Assembly (NCBI GenBank): GCA_037576195.1
Contig: CM075103.1
Location: 8,742,001 to 8,806,000, forward strand
Length of the DNA stretch: 64,000 nucleotides
Reading direction: 5' to 3'
Source of the DNA: Phytoseiulus persimilis
Lineage: Eukaryota; Arthropoda; Arachnida; Mesostigmata; Phytoseiidae
Shown here: one piece after another, positions 1 through 11,716 of the stretch
Numbering within the stretch: the first letter of the stretch is position 1
Layout: every line of letters starts with the position of its first letter
Translations under genes and position numbers: made by a program
The notes under the pieces: model-generated
Told to the model about the DNA's origin: nothing
The model's database searches: none
Seen by the model: only the letters and a program-made list of their open reading frames with translations

Positions 1-125
1 AGGCGGTACATACTCAATTTTGCAGCCTGCTCCCAAGGAACGGAAACAGGGAGCGCGATCCGAATGTTTCCGATGGAATCTCGTGCTTGGGAACACTCGC
101 ATCCAAGATCATTGAGCCCCCACAT
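1..125. repeat. Dispersed repeat, copy 1
   Basis: This segment is nearly the same as 7094-7216, with only scattered substitutions. Both end in a run of C followed by ACAT. The second copy runs straight into the upstream block of gene copy 2, so the segment probably belongs to the duplicated region. No protein is recognisable in it. Confidence 0.7.
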
Positions 126-129
126 CTTC

Positions 130-1600
130 TATCTTCTATCTATATATATAAAAGACACCGGCCGGTCTAACCTGTGATCCGAATAAACGCCGCGGCAGCG
201 GCTTGGAGCTCGACTAAACCTCGCATACTCACGCGGAATCGGCCCCGAATGGTTAGAGGCCGTCGGATACTTTTCTTGAAAACCTCTGGAAGCCGGAATA
301 CGTTAGAAAGTTGACAATTTCCTTGTCGCCGGCCGCAGTATCTTCCAGTTCGAAAGGGCGCGCCTCGCCCAGCCGCTTCGGCTGTGGCTGTGTTTTCCAC
401 GGCTACAAACCGAGAAAACTCGGTAACTTTGTCGTTGTGTGTTGAAGAATTGCTCTGTCCGAGAGGCCTATGGTCTGCACAGCGATTCAAGTGCGTTTGT
501 TCGTTTATCGTGTCTGACAGCGCTCGCATCGAGCTGCTCGCTTCATGATGCTCGACCGTCGCTTGACGCCCTAGAGCCCGTGACGACACGGTGCACAGCG
601 AGGAAACTCGGACGGCTGCCCGCACGATACGAGGAGTGCTCAGGTCGCCTTGCTTCCAAGCACGGTAAGGTTCACCTGCGACAGTCACCTCCACGGCCCG
701 ACCGTCAACGCTCTCCCGCCGTTGCGGACATTCACACCATTTCATAACTTCAAGGTAAATGTGGACCGTTATTGATGTGAACCGCACCGTGGATCTCATC
801 GCGGTCAAGCCTGAAGTAGCTGCAGTGCAATTGATCAACTGCCATGATAGGCGTCCTAGAAAAGAAAGCAACCTCTCTCAAGTACTCAGTTATTCCGAGA
901 GACGGCAAATCCTGCTTCAGCTCCTTCAAGTGCGAGAGATCAATCATAAGCTCATGTTATCAACGATACAGTTGACGCTGTTGACAGCGATCATGACGCC
1001 CTGGGCCACCTGAACCGCGAGTTCGGAGGAGAGAGCGCCAATCATGGTTATGAAGAACTTCAAACATTGCGACCATTCAGTTAGATCGAAGGCGCCCAAG
1101 CCCGAACCCCCGCGAACAAGAGACCCTCGACCGAATAAATCGATACCGGCCAAAGCATTACTCCCTCCCTCCTTTCTTCCCAGGCATGGAAGGAGGTAAG
1201 TAGCACAGCACTATCTGCTACCGACTTACTAAATGAGAATCTCTGCCTCTCATGAGGTCATTCCTGACCGAAGCTGGGGGAAGACGAAATTTCTATAAGT
1301 ACGTTGCGGATAAAACCATATCGATCTGGTGCGAGATCCTCTGGGTGATCTGAATGGTGGTCGAACCTCCCTCCGTCGGAAAGGTCGTCGATGGACGAAA
1401 CGCGAAATCCAGGAATGGTCAATTAAATCTAGAACGTCCCCAAATCTCATCCTGGATCCGCCCAGAGAACAATTCGAGACAAATCACCTCGTACCTGAAA
1501 AGGTCCCCCCGAGGAGAATGATCGCGATAGGATAATGAAAGCATGATGATAGGGATGAACCTCCTCTGTCATGGAGACAGATACATAATCTATTGAATGA
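130..1600. other. Unassigned region with minus-strand open frames
   Basis: No recognised gene. The longest open frame is on the minus strand at 167-871 (234 codons), rich in Arg, Ser and Ala, with no motif I know. Two shorter minus frames, 944-1153 and 750-947, are more protein-like: the first has a hydrophobic stretch containing FFITMIGAL, the second is mixed and acidic. They could be exons of one gene read from right to left, but I cannot place splice sites confidently. A short TA-rich run lies at 135-152. Confidence 0.3.
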
Positions 1601-1605
1601 ATCGC

Positions 1606-2095
1606 CTAGATGCCGCACATCAAGGGTCGACAAAGCCAGGGCCCCGGGACAAAATGGCTGGCGACCAGAGATCTGGCCCCGTGCTCAGGCAGGGAATATC
1701 CGGGGTCGACCTCGGGATGGTTTTGGGACAGATTGGGCCCGATCACGGAGTCGATCTGATTATACTTTTCAGAGTCGATCGGGCCAAACTTTTGGGGGTA
1801 TGTGGAGATGATTCCTGGATCGATCTGACCATACTTCATGGAATCCATGGGGGCGATTTCGGAGTGCATCTCGGCATATTTCTGAGGGTTCATGGAGTTG
1901 GTTCCTGGGTCGATCTGACCATGTCTCTTGGGCCAAGATTCCAAGATCGACCTCGCAATCACCCCCATGGACCACAAAAAGTACGGTCAGATCGACGTTG
2001 AAAGCACCTCCATGCATCCCAAAAAGTATGGTCATATAGACCTCGGAATCATATCCATGAAGCCTTAAAAGTATGGTCAGAGGAAAAATATGATT
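1606..2095. repeat. Decayed relatives of the 45-bp minisatellite
   Basis: The core ATGGTCAGATYGACC followed by GGAATCA recurs every 45-60 bp. It appears in one orientation at about 1980-2090 and in the reverse orientation at about 1740-1930 (GATCTGACCATACTT). This is the same core as the minisatellite at 30.6-35.4 kb, but far more diverged and with the orientation switching. The open frames here follow from a repeat length near a multiple of three and are not taken as genes. Confidence 0.65.
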
Positions 2096-2460
2096 CAGAC
2101 CGGGGCGAAACTATCTTCGAGAAGTCTCCGTGGGGCACGGATTCGAATACCCAGAGGAATTTCCATGATGCCAGGATAATCCGAATGGGGAGAGCAACTA
2201 CGTTCAGATGCTACTCGTTTCCGAAATCTGCCCCGGAAAGAGTTCTGGAGTTCAAAGATGAACTCCAGGTTGACCCAGAGGCACTCGAAGAAGAATCACC
2301 CACAGAAGCACTCCTTCTCCCGGCGCCATGATCTGTAGCGTATCGTTAGCCCCGTCGCCATGATCTGGGGCATATTTTGGGCCCCCAGCGGAGGAATTTT
2401 GTCGACCCCCGCCGCGGACGAACCACCTTGGATGTCGCAGCGAAGCGCGATAGGGTACGC

Positions 2461-2712
2461 TAGTTAATTATATTTGGCTCTGTTGGGGTGCGACTCTTCA
2501 ATACGAACGCCCTCGAAGATACTCAGATATTTGAATGATATCTCCCACACCGTTATCGAGGTGCCAGTGTAAACAGTACCACATAGCGATTGGCGATGCG
2601 CTCGTGCCTTTCTCAGTAAACCTAATTCCGTAGGTGGCTCGTCTCTAATTGCATACGGGTCGAACGACAGATGGTGGAACCGACTCACACCCCATATAAG
2701 CATGCTCCACAC
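2461..2712 (+). repeat. Upstream block of gene copy 1
   Basis: This is nearly the same as 7216-7478, the block before gene copy 2. Parts also match the sequence before copies 3 and 4, where the match is interrupted by a hAT insertion. In this copy the sequence equivalent to that insertion point is uninterrupted, so it serves as an empty reference site. It ends in the TATA box of the gene. Confidence 0.8.
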
Positions 2713-2740
2713 CGGAATAAACCGCTGTTAACCTATACGC
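2685..2740 (+). promoter_or_regulatory. TATA promoter of gene copy 1
   Basis: CCCATATAAGCAT lies at about 2691-2703, with transcription expected some 25-30 bp downstream. The same box and flank occur before copies 2, 3 and 4 and in diverged form near 51.87 kb. Conservation of the box, the leader and the splice donor as a block is the main evidence. Confidence 0.6.
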
Positions 2741-2893
2741 CGATCGATCTCCTCATTGTTGCCGTATCAGCGTCCGCGAGTTGAAACTGCCTGTGCACGG
2801 AGGCGTCTAGCTGGTTTGCCGTTGAAGACGAATTTCCTCTCACACACGTTAGCAGTACCTTTGTTTGTTCCGAGCAACGCCTGCGGATCGTCG

Positions 2894-3084
2894 GTAAGTT
2901 CAACAGGATAAAACGCGGTGATCAGTCATTTCTTTATGTCCTTCCCACCGTCTCCAACGCACCGAATTCCTCATGACATCACCAGCCGACAGTGATTCGT
3001 TCATCATCCTTTAACCGAATCAAACAGACTTCTATACACCTTTACCAGTTCATTTTTGAGTAAAACGAATCTCCTTTCTTCCAG
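2894..3084 (+). other. 5' UTR intron of gene copy 1
   Basis: The donor is TCG/GTAAGT and the acceptor is TTCTTCCAG/GCTTCC, after a pyrimidine-rich tract. The length is 191 bp. The sites occupy the same places in all four copies. Copies 1 and 2 share one intron sequence (191 bp); copies 3 and 4 share a shorter form (171 bp). Confidence 0.65.
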
Positions 3085-3148
3085 GCTTCCTGATCGCTTG
3101 TTGGGAGTTCTCCCTCTGTACATTCTTCTAGACCCAAATCTAGGCCAC

Positions 3149-4492
3149 ATGGCGGAGGTTCAAAACCAAGATGCGACGAACCGAAGTGTTGAACACTCGG
3201 TGGAGGGAGATCCGGCCGAATTTCGCGCCGAATCCCCGGATGGCAGTCCCTCCGAAGATGAGTGCAGAGTATCAAAATATCTCTTCATCGATAAGTTGTT
3301 GAGATTCGTAACGAAATACTGCACGAGAATCGAACATTCGGGCTGCCTCGAGGCATGGACTTTCTTCCGCAGCATGGACGATCCCAACATGGTTTGCCCC
3401 GAAGAGTGCCCGGAAGTGAAAGTCAGCCGAATGTTGGCTCTTCACGAAGAACTCGCACTCGTGTATCTCTCCAAGTCCGTCGAGTCATTTCCCGAAGAAG
3501 TGGCTTCAACGTTCGAGCTCCTTGAAGCGTCTCGATTCGAAAGACGAAACCCGAGGAATCGCTTGGCCAGAGGCTTACGGCTGAAGTATTTCCGGATGGC
3601 TCAGAGCATACGGAACAAGCACGGAATCTCACGCAGAAATTCCGCTAAGCAATGTTTCGACTCAATCGAAGACATCACGAAACTGGAGGAAGCACTTGCG
3701 CAGGATGATCCGGTGGAATTCATGCTCCAGTGCGTTGCTCTGTCGGAGGATGTATCGATTGACAGCATGTACGAATACACAAATACTCACCGGCAGCTGG
3801 CATCGTTCCATCGGGAAATTTCCCGCATGGGCAGGGTCTGCCAACTCTGCGAATACGCATATGCTGGACACTTCGAAAATCTGAGTTACGGCGGTGAGAA
3901 CATACCCACGTGGTCTGAGCTGGAATCGTACCTAAAACTACCGTTTCCATTATTCTCACCTGCAATTGGACATCTATTTCGCGTTGATGTCCCTCGCGAG
4001 AAGCTCGACGAGGCTCTAAATGTAGTTTTAAACCACCTTGTGCAATGCTTCCGTCCGCTGACGCGTCGACAACTCCTCGGGGCTTACCCTGAGTCGCAAG
4101 ACATCTTGCCAAGGTATGTGAATGCAGTTGTAAACGGGTTGCTGCTGCTCCTCGAAAGAGGCGCCAACTTGATGTTCAGTGCGCCGAACGAATCAGTTCA
4201 AAATCATCAGTCGTCTCTTGGGGCGCTCGTCGAGCTGCTGGAGCTAGTCCCCTCTTTCCCGATGGTGGAGCTAGCGCCCTATATCTGTTGCCCGCTGATT
4301 TGGAAGGGAAATCGACTTGGATTCGCTTCTTTCCGACCGGCTCCGCTCTCGTGCCTTGCCGCCCGAAATGTCCCTATTTCGACACCGTCTTCGAGAATCC
4401 CGAAAAGACTGCGCTCTTGGCTCAAACTGCATCAGATTCTGCAAGGGCAGGTCGGATACTACAGAACTGCAGCTTGCTGTGATTGGAGGTAG
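3149..4492 (+). CDS. Tandem family protein, copy 1 (unrecognised, 447 aa)
   Basis: I do not recognise this protein. The start is set at the ATG in CCACATGG, the first in-frame Met after the intron acceptor; the reading frame stays open upstream only through intron sequence. The first 38 residues are acidic and Ser/Pro-rich. The rest looks mostly helical, without signal peptide or clear membrane segments, and has conserved cysteines, including a CxxxC at residues 83-87 and a CxxC at 231-234. The last 90 residues are basic and proline-rich and look less protein-like than the rest. An AAG/GTATGT that could serve as a splice donor lies at about 4112, so the real C-terminus may differ. Three of four copies keep this frame open to the same stop. 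Confidence 0.7.
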   Translation: MAEVQNQDATNRSVEHSVEGDPAEFRAESPDGSPSEDECRVSKYLFIDKLLRFVTKYCTRIEHSGCLEAWTFFRSMDDPNMVCPEECPEVKVSRMLALHEELALVYLSKSVESFPEEVASTFELLEASRFERRNPRNRLARGLRLKYFRMAQSIRNKHGISRRNSAKQCFDSIEDITKLEEALAQDDPVEFMLQCVALSEDVSIDSMYEYTNTHRQLASFHREISRMGRVCQLCEYAYAGHFENLSYGGENIPTWSELESYLKLPFPLFSPAIGHLFRVDVPREKLDEALNVVLNHLVQCFRPLTRRQLLGAYPESQDILPRYVNAVVNGLLLLLERGANLMFSAPNESVQNHQSSLGALVELLELVPSFPMVELAPYICCPLIWKGNRLGFASFRPAPLSCLAARNVPISTPSSRIPKRLRSWLKLHQILQGQVGYYRTAACCDWR

Positions 4493-7090
4493 GACCCTGT
4501 GTGAGTCGTATCTTTTGGATGATCTCGAACCCCGAGATGCGCTGCTTCTTAAGAACAAAGCCCCGTCGGGATCATCGGATTCCGCGAGATGAGCGTTGAC
4601 GGGAGCCTCAATAAGTTGTTCCGATTTTGGGGGACTACAAGCCTGTCGGATGAGAAGAATCATAATCAAATAAAAAATACTCAATGATGAAATGTTCCTC
4701 AATGACTCAAAGATTCAGTCTCATCAGGAAAATCCTCACAGGTTTCGAAGTCATGTTGATTACGTCATGAAAAGCTCGCTACGATGATCATCATCATCAT
4801 CACATCCTTGCCGCCCCCTCTTCCCAAAAAAATCTGGGGACGCCTCTGACTATCGGTTAGGAAACCTTGCCTGGGTCGAGCTCCAGGCGAGACGAGAACC
4901 GGATGAGAAGTTGCTTGGCTCGTGTATGTCCAGTAGTGCACTCGTTCTTCCACCTGCCAAGGGAAAAATGATAATCTCAGAATACAAAGACAACAACCTT
5001 ATCTAGAGAGTCAGCTACTAGGCGTAGTCTCGTAGAAATCTGAGACCGAGTCGGTACCGACCGAGGCTGACCTCTTCGCTGAGGGAGTGACTTCGAGTAC
5101 TGAACACAAGTGACTCGGCACAAGAGGCAGCGGGATTTTCGTGTGAAGAGCACATCCTTATCAAGGGTAAGGCGAGAACATCGAAGCTCGACAAGGTACC
5201 GTTCTTAACGAGGAACCAGAAAGGGGATTGTGGAAGCGCGGAGGAAGGCCACCCCAATCCGTCAAGAAACCCACAGCTCAGGTATCCAATGTACATTGTA
5301 CACATGAAGATGTGCACGTAACGGAACGGTTGATGAATACATCGATCACCAATGTCGAAAATCACTGCGAGGATAGCCGCTCATCGGTCGAACGCGAATG
5401 CCGCGAAGTTTCGTGGACCTGTAGCTACGGAAATTTGCTATACAAGCTCCGAAGATCGAGATGGAATTCAGTTTTGTTATGAGGAGCAAGTGATCAGCGG
5501 GATAGAAAAATGATGACAACGGAAACCGCGAGGACCCTAATGGAACAGGAGTGTTATCAAAACGGAAATATGCTGTTGAGCTGTGAACAGGGGCCACGAA
5601 AATCCAGGAGTCCGAGTCTACGAGTTCAGGTGAGGGAGCTAAATCTCGGATATGGGTTCGATTAGACTTTCTCGGGCTCATTCTGTCCTGACTCATTCTG
5701 GTCCACTGTGAAGCTGTGAGAGTCAGGATTTCAGTCTGGTGATTGCTGGAGAAAGAGACAGGAGCTCGAGAAATACACGCATTTCGAACGAACCGAGAAA
5801 AGATACGAGCTAGGGACATAAATTTGGATAACATAGTATAATAATTGCCAAGTGAATTTCTAGTGTGAATTTCTAGCGCCTTTATCCGACTGCAGCCAAG
5901 CGAATTCAACCTGACAACCAATCGTCTCTGTCGTTCTTAGTTTCAAGGGAGATTTGCGAGAAGGGGCGTTTTTACTTTCCCTAAAATTCAGAGGGCATGT
6001 CACCACAAGGGCGGGTGACGCGGAATCCCTGGAACTCGACCCATGAGGATCGTGTCACTTCACGAAAAAACTGGTTCCCGATCACGAATCGCACACTGAA
6101 GTTGCGTACATTTCTCGCATTCAATGGATCAGACATTTTCCGATCGATTTTTTTTGTTTTTTGAGAGTTTCTTGTATGTTGTTTTCATACGGGTCCGTTG
6201 TGCCAGATGGACACCTCTCCGAAACACACCGAGCGAGCTAATTTCCGCCGCCAATAGAGAACCAGTGAGCACTCCGGAAAAGAGAAGCGAATAATCGCTT
6301 CCTGTATATCTGCTTTCAAAACAAAACAAGAATTCTCGAAGACAGTTCAATCGATTCGCCCGAGAAAGCTCCAGAATCCGCCAACTGCTCGAATTATCTG
6401 ACCTAACTTGACCGCCGTCTGGATCGCGAGTACCGACGGTATCCGGAAAAACATAGCTCTGAATGCTGACATCACTTCTCCAGTCATCAATCGGTTTTTG
6501 CACAATTGGGAATGCGCAACAGAAGCCATTTGGTCGTAGCAGCCGGTTCGCATTGAATCTCTTAACGGTCGATCCTCCAGAGGGTTACGGCGTCAAGGTG
6601 AAGCCAGTATACGAGAGTTTCCGGCCTGAGGCCCTTCATTCTCCGACGGAAGCGTTCTCTGCTAGTACGGAGTAAACAGGGAATTGTGAGGACTTTGAGT
6701 CACAGTACGAAGTTGTTCACACACCCAGCAAGAGCGCCCGTGCTAGCCGGTTGCACCTTGAGATTTTCGAATGAAAGAGAGTTGGAGCTATCAAGCGAAA
6801 TCAAATCAGTGGAAGCATCCCGGCACTGGACCACGATATATGGTATTTTCCGTGGCAAAATACTGTGAATATGCCGCCCCTGATTCTCTCCTGCTACGAA
6901 CAATCAGGGTCAGCGATTCCCACGGTGACCAGTCTCGAGTATTCATCCAAGGGTGTCTTCTGCTCTGAGAGATCAGGGAATGGTGGTGCTTCGGTTTTCA
7001 CCAACAGAAAATAGCCCCCATTTACGAACGGTAGCGGCGAAGAAATTCTGTTCGGGTCTGTCGGCTCCGCGTATTGAAACTGTGGCTGTT
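4493..7090. other. Region downstream of gene copy 1, with an empty hAT site
   Basis: 4493-4710 and 4790-5480 match, with divergence, the sequence downstream of copies 2 and 3. 5480-5620 matches 23129-23250. A minus-strand open frame at 5018-5365 is the broken version of frames near 10.1 and 19.4 kb. TTATGAGGAGCAAG at about 5480 is the unoccupied version of the site that holds a hAT element in the later units. 6760-6945 matches 15300-15480 and 24535-24715. The stretch 5900-6700 shows nothing I can name. Confidence 0.5.
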
Positions 7091-7449
7091 CGGAGGCGGT
7101 ACATACTTCATTTTGCTGCCTGTTCCCAAGGAACGAGAACAGGGAGCGCGATCCGTATGTTTACGATGGAATCTAGTGCTTGGGAACACTCGCATCCGAG
7201 ATCATTAAGCCCCCACATTAATTATATTTGGCTCTGTTGGGATGCGACTCTTCGATACGAACACCCTCGAAGAGATTCAGATATTTGAATGATATCTCCC
7301 ACACTGTTATCGAGGTGCCAGTGTAAACAGTACCGCATAGCGATTGGCGATGCGCTCGTGCCTTTCTCAGTAAACCTAATTCCGTGGATGGCTCGTCTCT
7401 AATTGCATACGGGTCGAACGATGGAGAGCAGAACCCACTCACTCTCCCA

Positions 7450-7505
7450 CTCACACCCCATATAAGCATGCTCCACACCGGAATAAACTACTCTTCACCT
7501 GTACG
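7450..7505 (+). promoter_or_regulatory. TATA promoter of gene copy 2
   Basis: TATAAG lies at 7461-7466 in the same setting as in copy 1. A leader of about 170 bp leads to the splice donor at 7659/7660. The intron is 7660-7850. Confidence 0.6.
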
Positions 7506-7914
7506 CCGATCGATCTTCTCATTGTTGCCGTATCAGCGTCCGCGAGTTGAAACTGCCTGTGCACGGAGCCGTCTAGTTGGTGTGGCACTGAAGACGAATT
7601 TCCTCTTCAACACGTTAGCAGTACCTTTGTTTGTTCCGAGCAGCGCCTGCGGATCTTCGGTAAGTTCAACCGTATAGTACGCAGTGAACAGTCATTTCTT
7701 TATGTCCTCCCCATCGTCTCCAAAGCACCGAATTCCTCATGATATCACCAGCCGACAGTGATTCGTTCATCATCCTTTAACCGAATCAAACAGACTTCTA
7801 TACACCTTTACCAGTTCATTTTTGAGTAAAACGAATCTCCTTTCTTCCAGGCTTCCTGATCGCTTGTTGGGAGTTCTCCCTCTGTACATTCTTCTAGACC
7901 CAAATCTAGGCCAC

Positions 7915-9258
7915 ATGGCGGAGGTCCAAAACCAAGATGCGACGAACCGAAGTGTTGAACACTCGGTGGAGGAAAATCCGGCCGGATTCCGCGCCGAATC
8001 CCCGGACGACAGTCCCTCCGAAGATGAGTGCAGAGTATCAAAATATCTCTTCATCGATAAGTTGTTGAGATTCGTAACGGAATACTGCACGAGAATCGAA
8101 CATTCGGGCTGCCTCGAGGCATGGACTTTCTTCCGCAGCATGGACGATCCCAACATGGTTTGCCCCGAAGAGTGCCCGGAAGTGAAAGTCAGCCGAATGT
8201 TGGCTCTTCACGAAGAACTCGCACTCGTGTATCTCTCCAAGTCCGTCGAGTCATTTCCCGAAGAAGTGGCTTCAACGTTCGAGCTCCTTGAAGCGTCTCG
8301 GTTCGAAAGACGAAACCCGAGGAATCACTTGGCCAGAGGCTTACGGCTGAAGTATTTCCGGATGGCTCAGAGCATACGGAACAAGCACGGAATCTCACGC
8401 AGAAATTCCGCTAAGCAATGTTTCGACTCAATCGAAGACATCACGAAACTGGAGGAAGCACTTGCGCAGGATGATCCGGTGGAATTCATGCTCCAGTGCG
8501 TTGCTCTGTCGGAGGATGTATCGATTGACAGCATGTACGACTTCACAAATACTCACCGGCAGCTGGCATCGTTCCATCGGGAAATTTCCCACATGGGCAG
8601 GGTCTGCCAACGCTGCGAATACGCATATGCTGGACACTTCGAAGATTTGAGTTACGGCGGTGAGAACATACCCACGTGGTCTGAGCTGGAATCGTACCTA
8701 AAACTACCGTTCCCATTATTCTCACCTGCAATTGGACATCTATTTCGCGTTGATGTCCCTCGCGAGAAGCTCGACGAGGCTCTAAATGTAGTTTTAAACC
8801 ACCTTGTGCAATGCTTCCGTCCGCTGACGCGTCGACAACTCCTCGGGGCTTACCCTGAGTCGCAAGACATCTTGCCAAGGTATGTGAATGCAGTTGTCAA
8901 CGGGTTGCTGCTGCTCCTCGAAAGAGGCGCCAACTTGATGTTCAGTGCGCCGCACGAATCAGTTCAAAGTCATCAGTCGTCTCTTGGGGCGCTCGTCGAG
9001 CTGCTGGAGCTGGTCCCCTCTTTCCCGATGGTGGTACTAGCACCCTATATCTGTTGCCCGCTGATTTGGCAGGGAAATCGACTTGATTTCGCTTCTTCCC
9101 GACCGGCTCCGCTCTCGTGCCTCGCCGCCCGAAAGGTCCCTATTTCGACACCGTCTTCGAGAATCCCGAAAAGACTGCGCTCTTGGCTCAAACTGCATCA
9201 GATTCTGCAAGGGCAGGTCGGATATCCTAGAACTGCAGCTTGCTGTGATTGGAGGTAG
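7915..9258 (+). CDS. Tandem family protein, copy 2 (unrecognised, 447 aa)
   Basis: Full-length copy, same start context and same stop as copy 1. Differences are scattered, both silent and replacement. The CxxC near residue 231 reads CQRC rather than CQLC. The 5' UTR intron resembles that of copy 1, while the downstream 5 kb resembles copy 3, so this copy sits where the older pair and the younger 9.25-kb unit meet. A second open frame of 91 codons overlaps the 3' end (9083-9358) and is kept in all four copies; it could be an alternative last exon or simply unselected. Confidence 0.7.
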   Translation: MAEVQNQDATNRSVEHSVEENPAGFRAESPDDSPSEDECRVSKYLFIDKLLRFVTEYCTRIEHSGCLEAWTFFRSMDDPNMVCPEECPEVKVSRMLALHEELALVYLSKSVESFPEEVASTFELLEASRFERRNPRNHLARGLRLKYFRMAQSIRNKHGISRRNSAKQCFDSIEDITKLEEALAQDDPVEFMLQCVALSEDVSIDSMYDFTNTHRQLASFHREISHMGRVCQRCEYAYAGHFEDLSYGGENIPTWSELESYLKLPFPLFSPAIGHLFRVDVPREKLDEALNVVLNHLVQCFRPLTRRQLLGAYPESQDILPRYVNAVVNGLLLLLERGANLMFSAPHESVQSHQSSLGALVELLELVPSFPMVVLAPYICCPLIWQGNRLDFASSRPAPLSCLAARKVPISTPSSRIPKRLRSWLKLHQILQGQVGYPRTAACCDWR

Positions 9259-10071
9259 GACCCTGTGTGAGTCGGATCCTTTGGATGATCTCGACCCCCG
9301 AGATGCGCTGCTTCTTAAGAACAAAGCTCCGTCGGCATCACCGAATCCCGCGAGATGAACGTCGACGGAAGCTTCGATAAGTTGGTCCGATCCCGGGGGA
9401 CTACAAGCCTGTCGGATGTGAAGAAATACATAATCAAATAAAAAGGACTCAATGATGGAATGTGGAATTCTGAATACGAGCCTCGACTTGTTCGAGAAAG
9501 AACCATCACGAATATCAGTAAACCTCATTCCGGTTGTTCGTCGGTGAATAGCGCAATGGTTCCCTGGAAGTCTCCGATAATATTGGAAGGGTTGGACTAT
9601 TTTCTACAATGATGTACCAAAATGTTCCGCAAAGTTTCAGGCTCATCAGGCTCATCAGGAATTCCTCGCCCCGTAAAAAAAAGCTAGGGACGCTCCTGAC
9701 TGTCAGTTGGGAAGCCTTGCCTGGGTCGAGCTCCAGGCGAGACGAGAACCGTATGAGAGGTTGCTTGGCTCGTGGATGTCCAGAAGTGTACTCGTCATCC
9801 CACCTGCCAAGGGAGAAATGATCATCTCAGAATACAAAGGCAACAACTTTATCTAGAGAGTCAACTACCAGGGTTTTGCGTAGTCTCGTAGAAATCAGAG
9901 ACCGAGTTGTTTCCGACCGAGGCTGACCTCTCCGCTAAGGGAGTGACTTCGAGTACTGAACACAAGTGACTCGACAGAAGAGGCAGCGAGATTTTTGCGG
10001 CAGGGGGACATCCTCACCGCGGGTCAGGCGAAGACATCGACGTTCGGGAAGGAACCGTTCTTAACGAGGAA

Positions 10072-10323
10072 TCAGAAGGAGGATGGTAGAAGCGCGGTGG
10101 GAGGCCACCCGAACCCGACAAGAAACCCATAGCTCACCATGTCTGCGCTCAGGTATCCAATGTAAATTGAACACATGAAGATGTGCACGTAACGGAACGG
10201 TTGAGGAACACATCGATCATCAATGTCGAAGATCACCGCGAGGATAGCCGCTGACCGGTCGAAGGCGAATGTCGCGAAACCTCGCGGACCTGTACCCTCG
10301 AAAATCTGTTTTCGAGAGCTCAT
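10072..10323 (-). CDS. Conserved minus-strand frame downstream of copy 2
   Basis: An 83-codon frame with a nearly identical partner at 19356-19607 and a broken one at 5018-5365. It has two hydrophobic stretches, one containing AAILAVIF and one containing YIGYLS. A possible splice donor (CATG/GTGAGC) follows the second, so this may be an exon of a membrane protein that was duplicated with the unit. Conservation alone is weak evidence because the whole unit is duplicated. No family recognised. Confidence 0.25.
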   Translation of the reverse strand: MSSRKQIFEGTGPRGFATFAFDRSAAILAVIFDIDDRCVPQPFRYVHIFMCSIYIGYLSADMVSYGFLVGFGWPPTALLPSSF

Positions 10324-10952
10324 TTATTGGAAACACTCATCAGAGCCCTGAGTTCTCGATGCCGTCCAACGAATGTAACGCGGATTCACAACGCGATCCA
10401 TTGTCGACGGAAGAAATCCTTATGATGCCCTTTCCAGACAATGTGTGGCGGTCTGGTCGCGGATTAGTTGGGATTGAACGCTGAATAACATCGGTGCTGT
10501 ACAGAACTCCGATGATCGACATGGAATTATTTCTGTCATGAGTAGAGCTTGGGAGTTCAGGCGGTACGCCTCAACCGCCTAAATTTAGACGAAACCCAGG
10601 CTCCACCTAAGTTCTCGAGCCGCCTAGGTGGTACCTCAGACACCTGAATTCGACCTAAAACGCCTGAATTTCACCTGGAATGCTGAAAGTTCCCTGAGTT
10701 CCCACCTAAAATGCCTTGATTCCACATTGCCCAGACGACCTTCACCTCCGTTCGAACGTACGATTTCGCGAGGAAGGCTTCCCCTTTCTTGCAGAATGCT
10801 GTATTTGACTTCGGATATCCATTTCGCGCCAGTCCGCTTTCACGGATTCTCGACGAATTAATCTTCTGAATGAATACGAGCTTGGTCATGTCAGCTCGAT
10901 CCAGCTCTTGATCATCCGAGTAAAGTGAGAACCAGAACATGAGAGCCACCGA

Positions 10953-11716
10953 GTGTGTCATCGATACACTGATGATCGCGGAAGTTTCCGTTTGCAAACA
11001 TTTCATGGCAGTTTCGTCAGACTCATACTGACTCGATACCTCGTGCGACTTGCTGCTCGTACCAAGAACCTCTTCGGCAATCAAAGTTTGGAAGACAGCG
11101 AAGACAAATGGAGTTCAAAAAGGTCAGGTCGAGGCTGCTCAGCAGAAGTACTTCAGCCTTACGTTGCGGGGTCGTATATGAAGAAAGCTGCCGTAGTCTC
11201 AGAAGTCCTCTTCCCCGAGGTGATCCATTTGAGATGCGTAGTTCATGAAGTCCACAGGGTTCGCGAAGGGATCCGAGAACGATTCCCGAAGGCGGACAAC
11301 CCTATTACGTACGGGAAGGAAGTTTTCCGTAAAACCACATAGGATTTCCGAAAAGGATTCAGAAATTCCGGTCAGTCGCGCCGAATACGCCTCCCCCTCC
11401 ACATCCAGTTGAAACTCGTTGGGGCACTTGGATTTCAGCCACTCTCTACCATGCAGAGCACTTCGACGTGATATGCTGCGTCCTCCAACAGCTCGGTAGT
11501 GCCCATGCAGCCGCCATCGGTCGTATGCAGACAGTCATGTGCGACTCTGGTCTGAAGTCGAGTCTGGCATTCATCGCAAGAAACTTCTCGCATCTTCCGG
11601 AATTTATAAGGAGGCTCGAGTGCAAAGCTCAGTCCCTCGGTTGCACCATGGAAATCTTGGAAAGCGTCCGCAAATGCATCCGGTCGGCGACGGGACCAAA
11701 AGCTACACCGATATAA
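10953..11716 (+). pseudogene. hAT transposase remnant (CGGBP1-like branch)
   Basis: Frames 10953-11342 and 11468-11716, with short out-of-frame pieces between them, give in order the patterns seen in CGGBP1-related hAT proteins. These are a FPEVIHLRCVVHEVHRV segment (usual form: FP..HVTC.AH.LHRV), then YHAEHFDVI in a shifted frame, then FSHLPEFIRRLE. Stops and frameshifts separate the pieces, so it cannot make a full transposase. The family call rests on remembered motif patterns, not a search. Confidence 0.6.

Noticed and set aside
167..871. 234-codon minus frame as a definite gene
   Set aside because: Composition is biased to Arg/Ser/Ala, no motif is visible, other frames on the opposite strand are open too, and there is no second copy to test conservation.
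4785..4805. CAT/ATG trinucleotide runs at 4.79 kb and 12.13 kb as coding repeats
   Set aside because: They are short microsatellites, and the frames reading through them consist only of simple residues.
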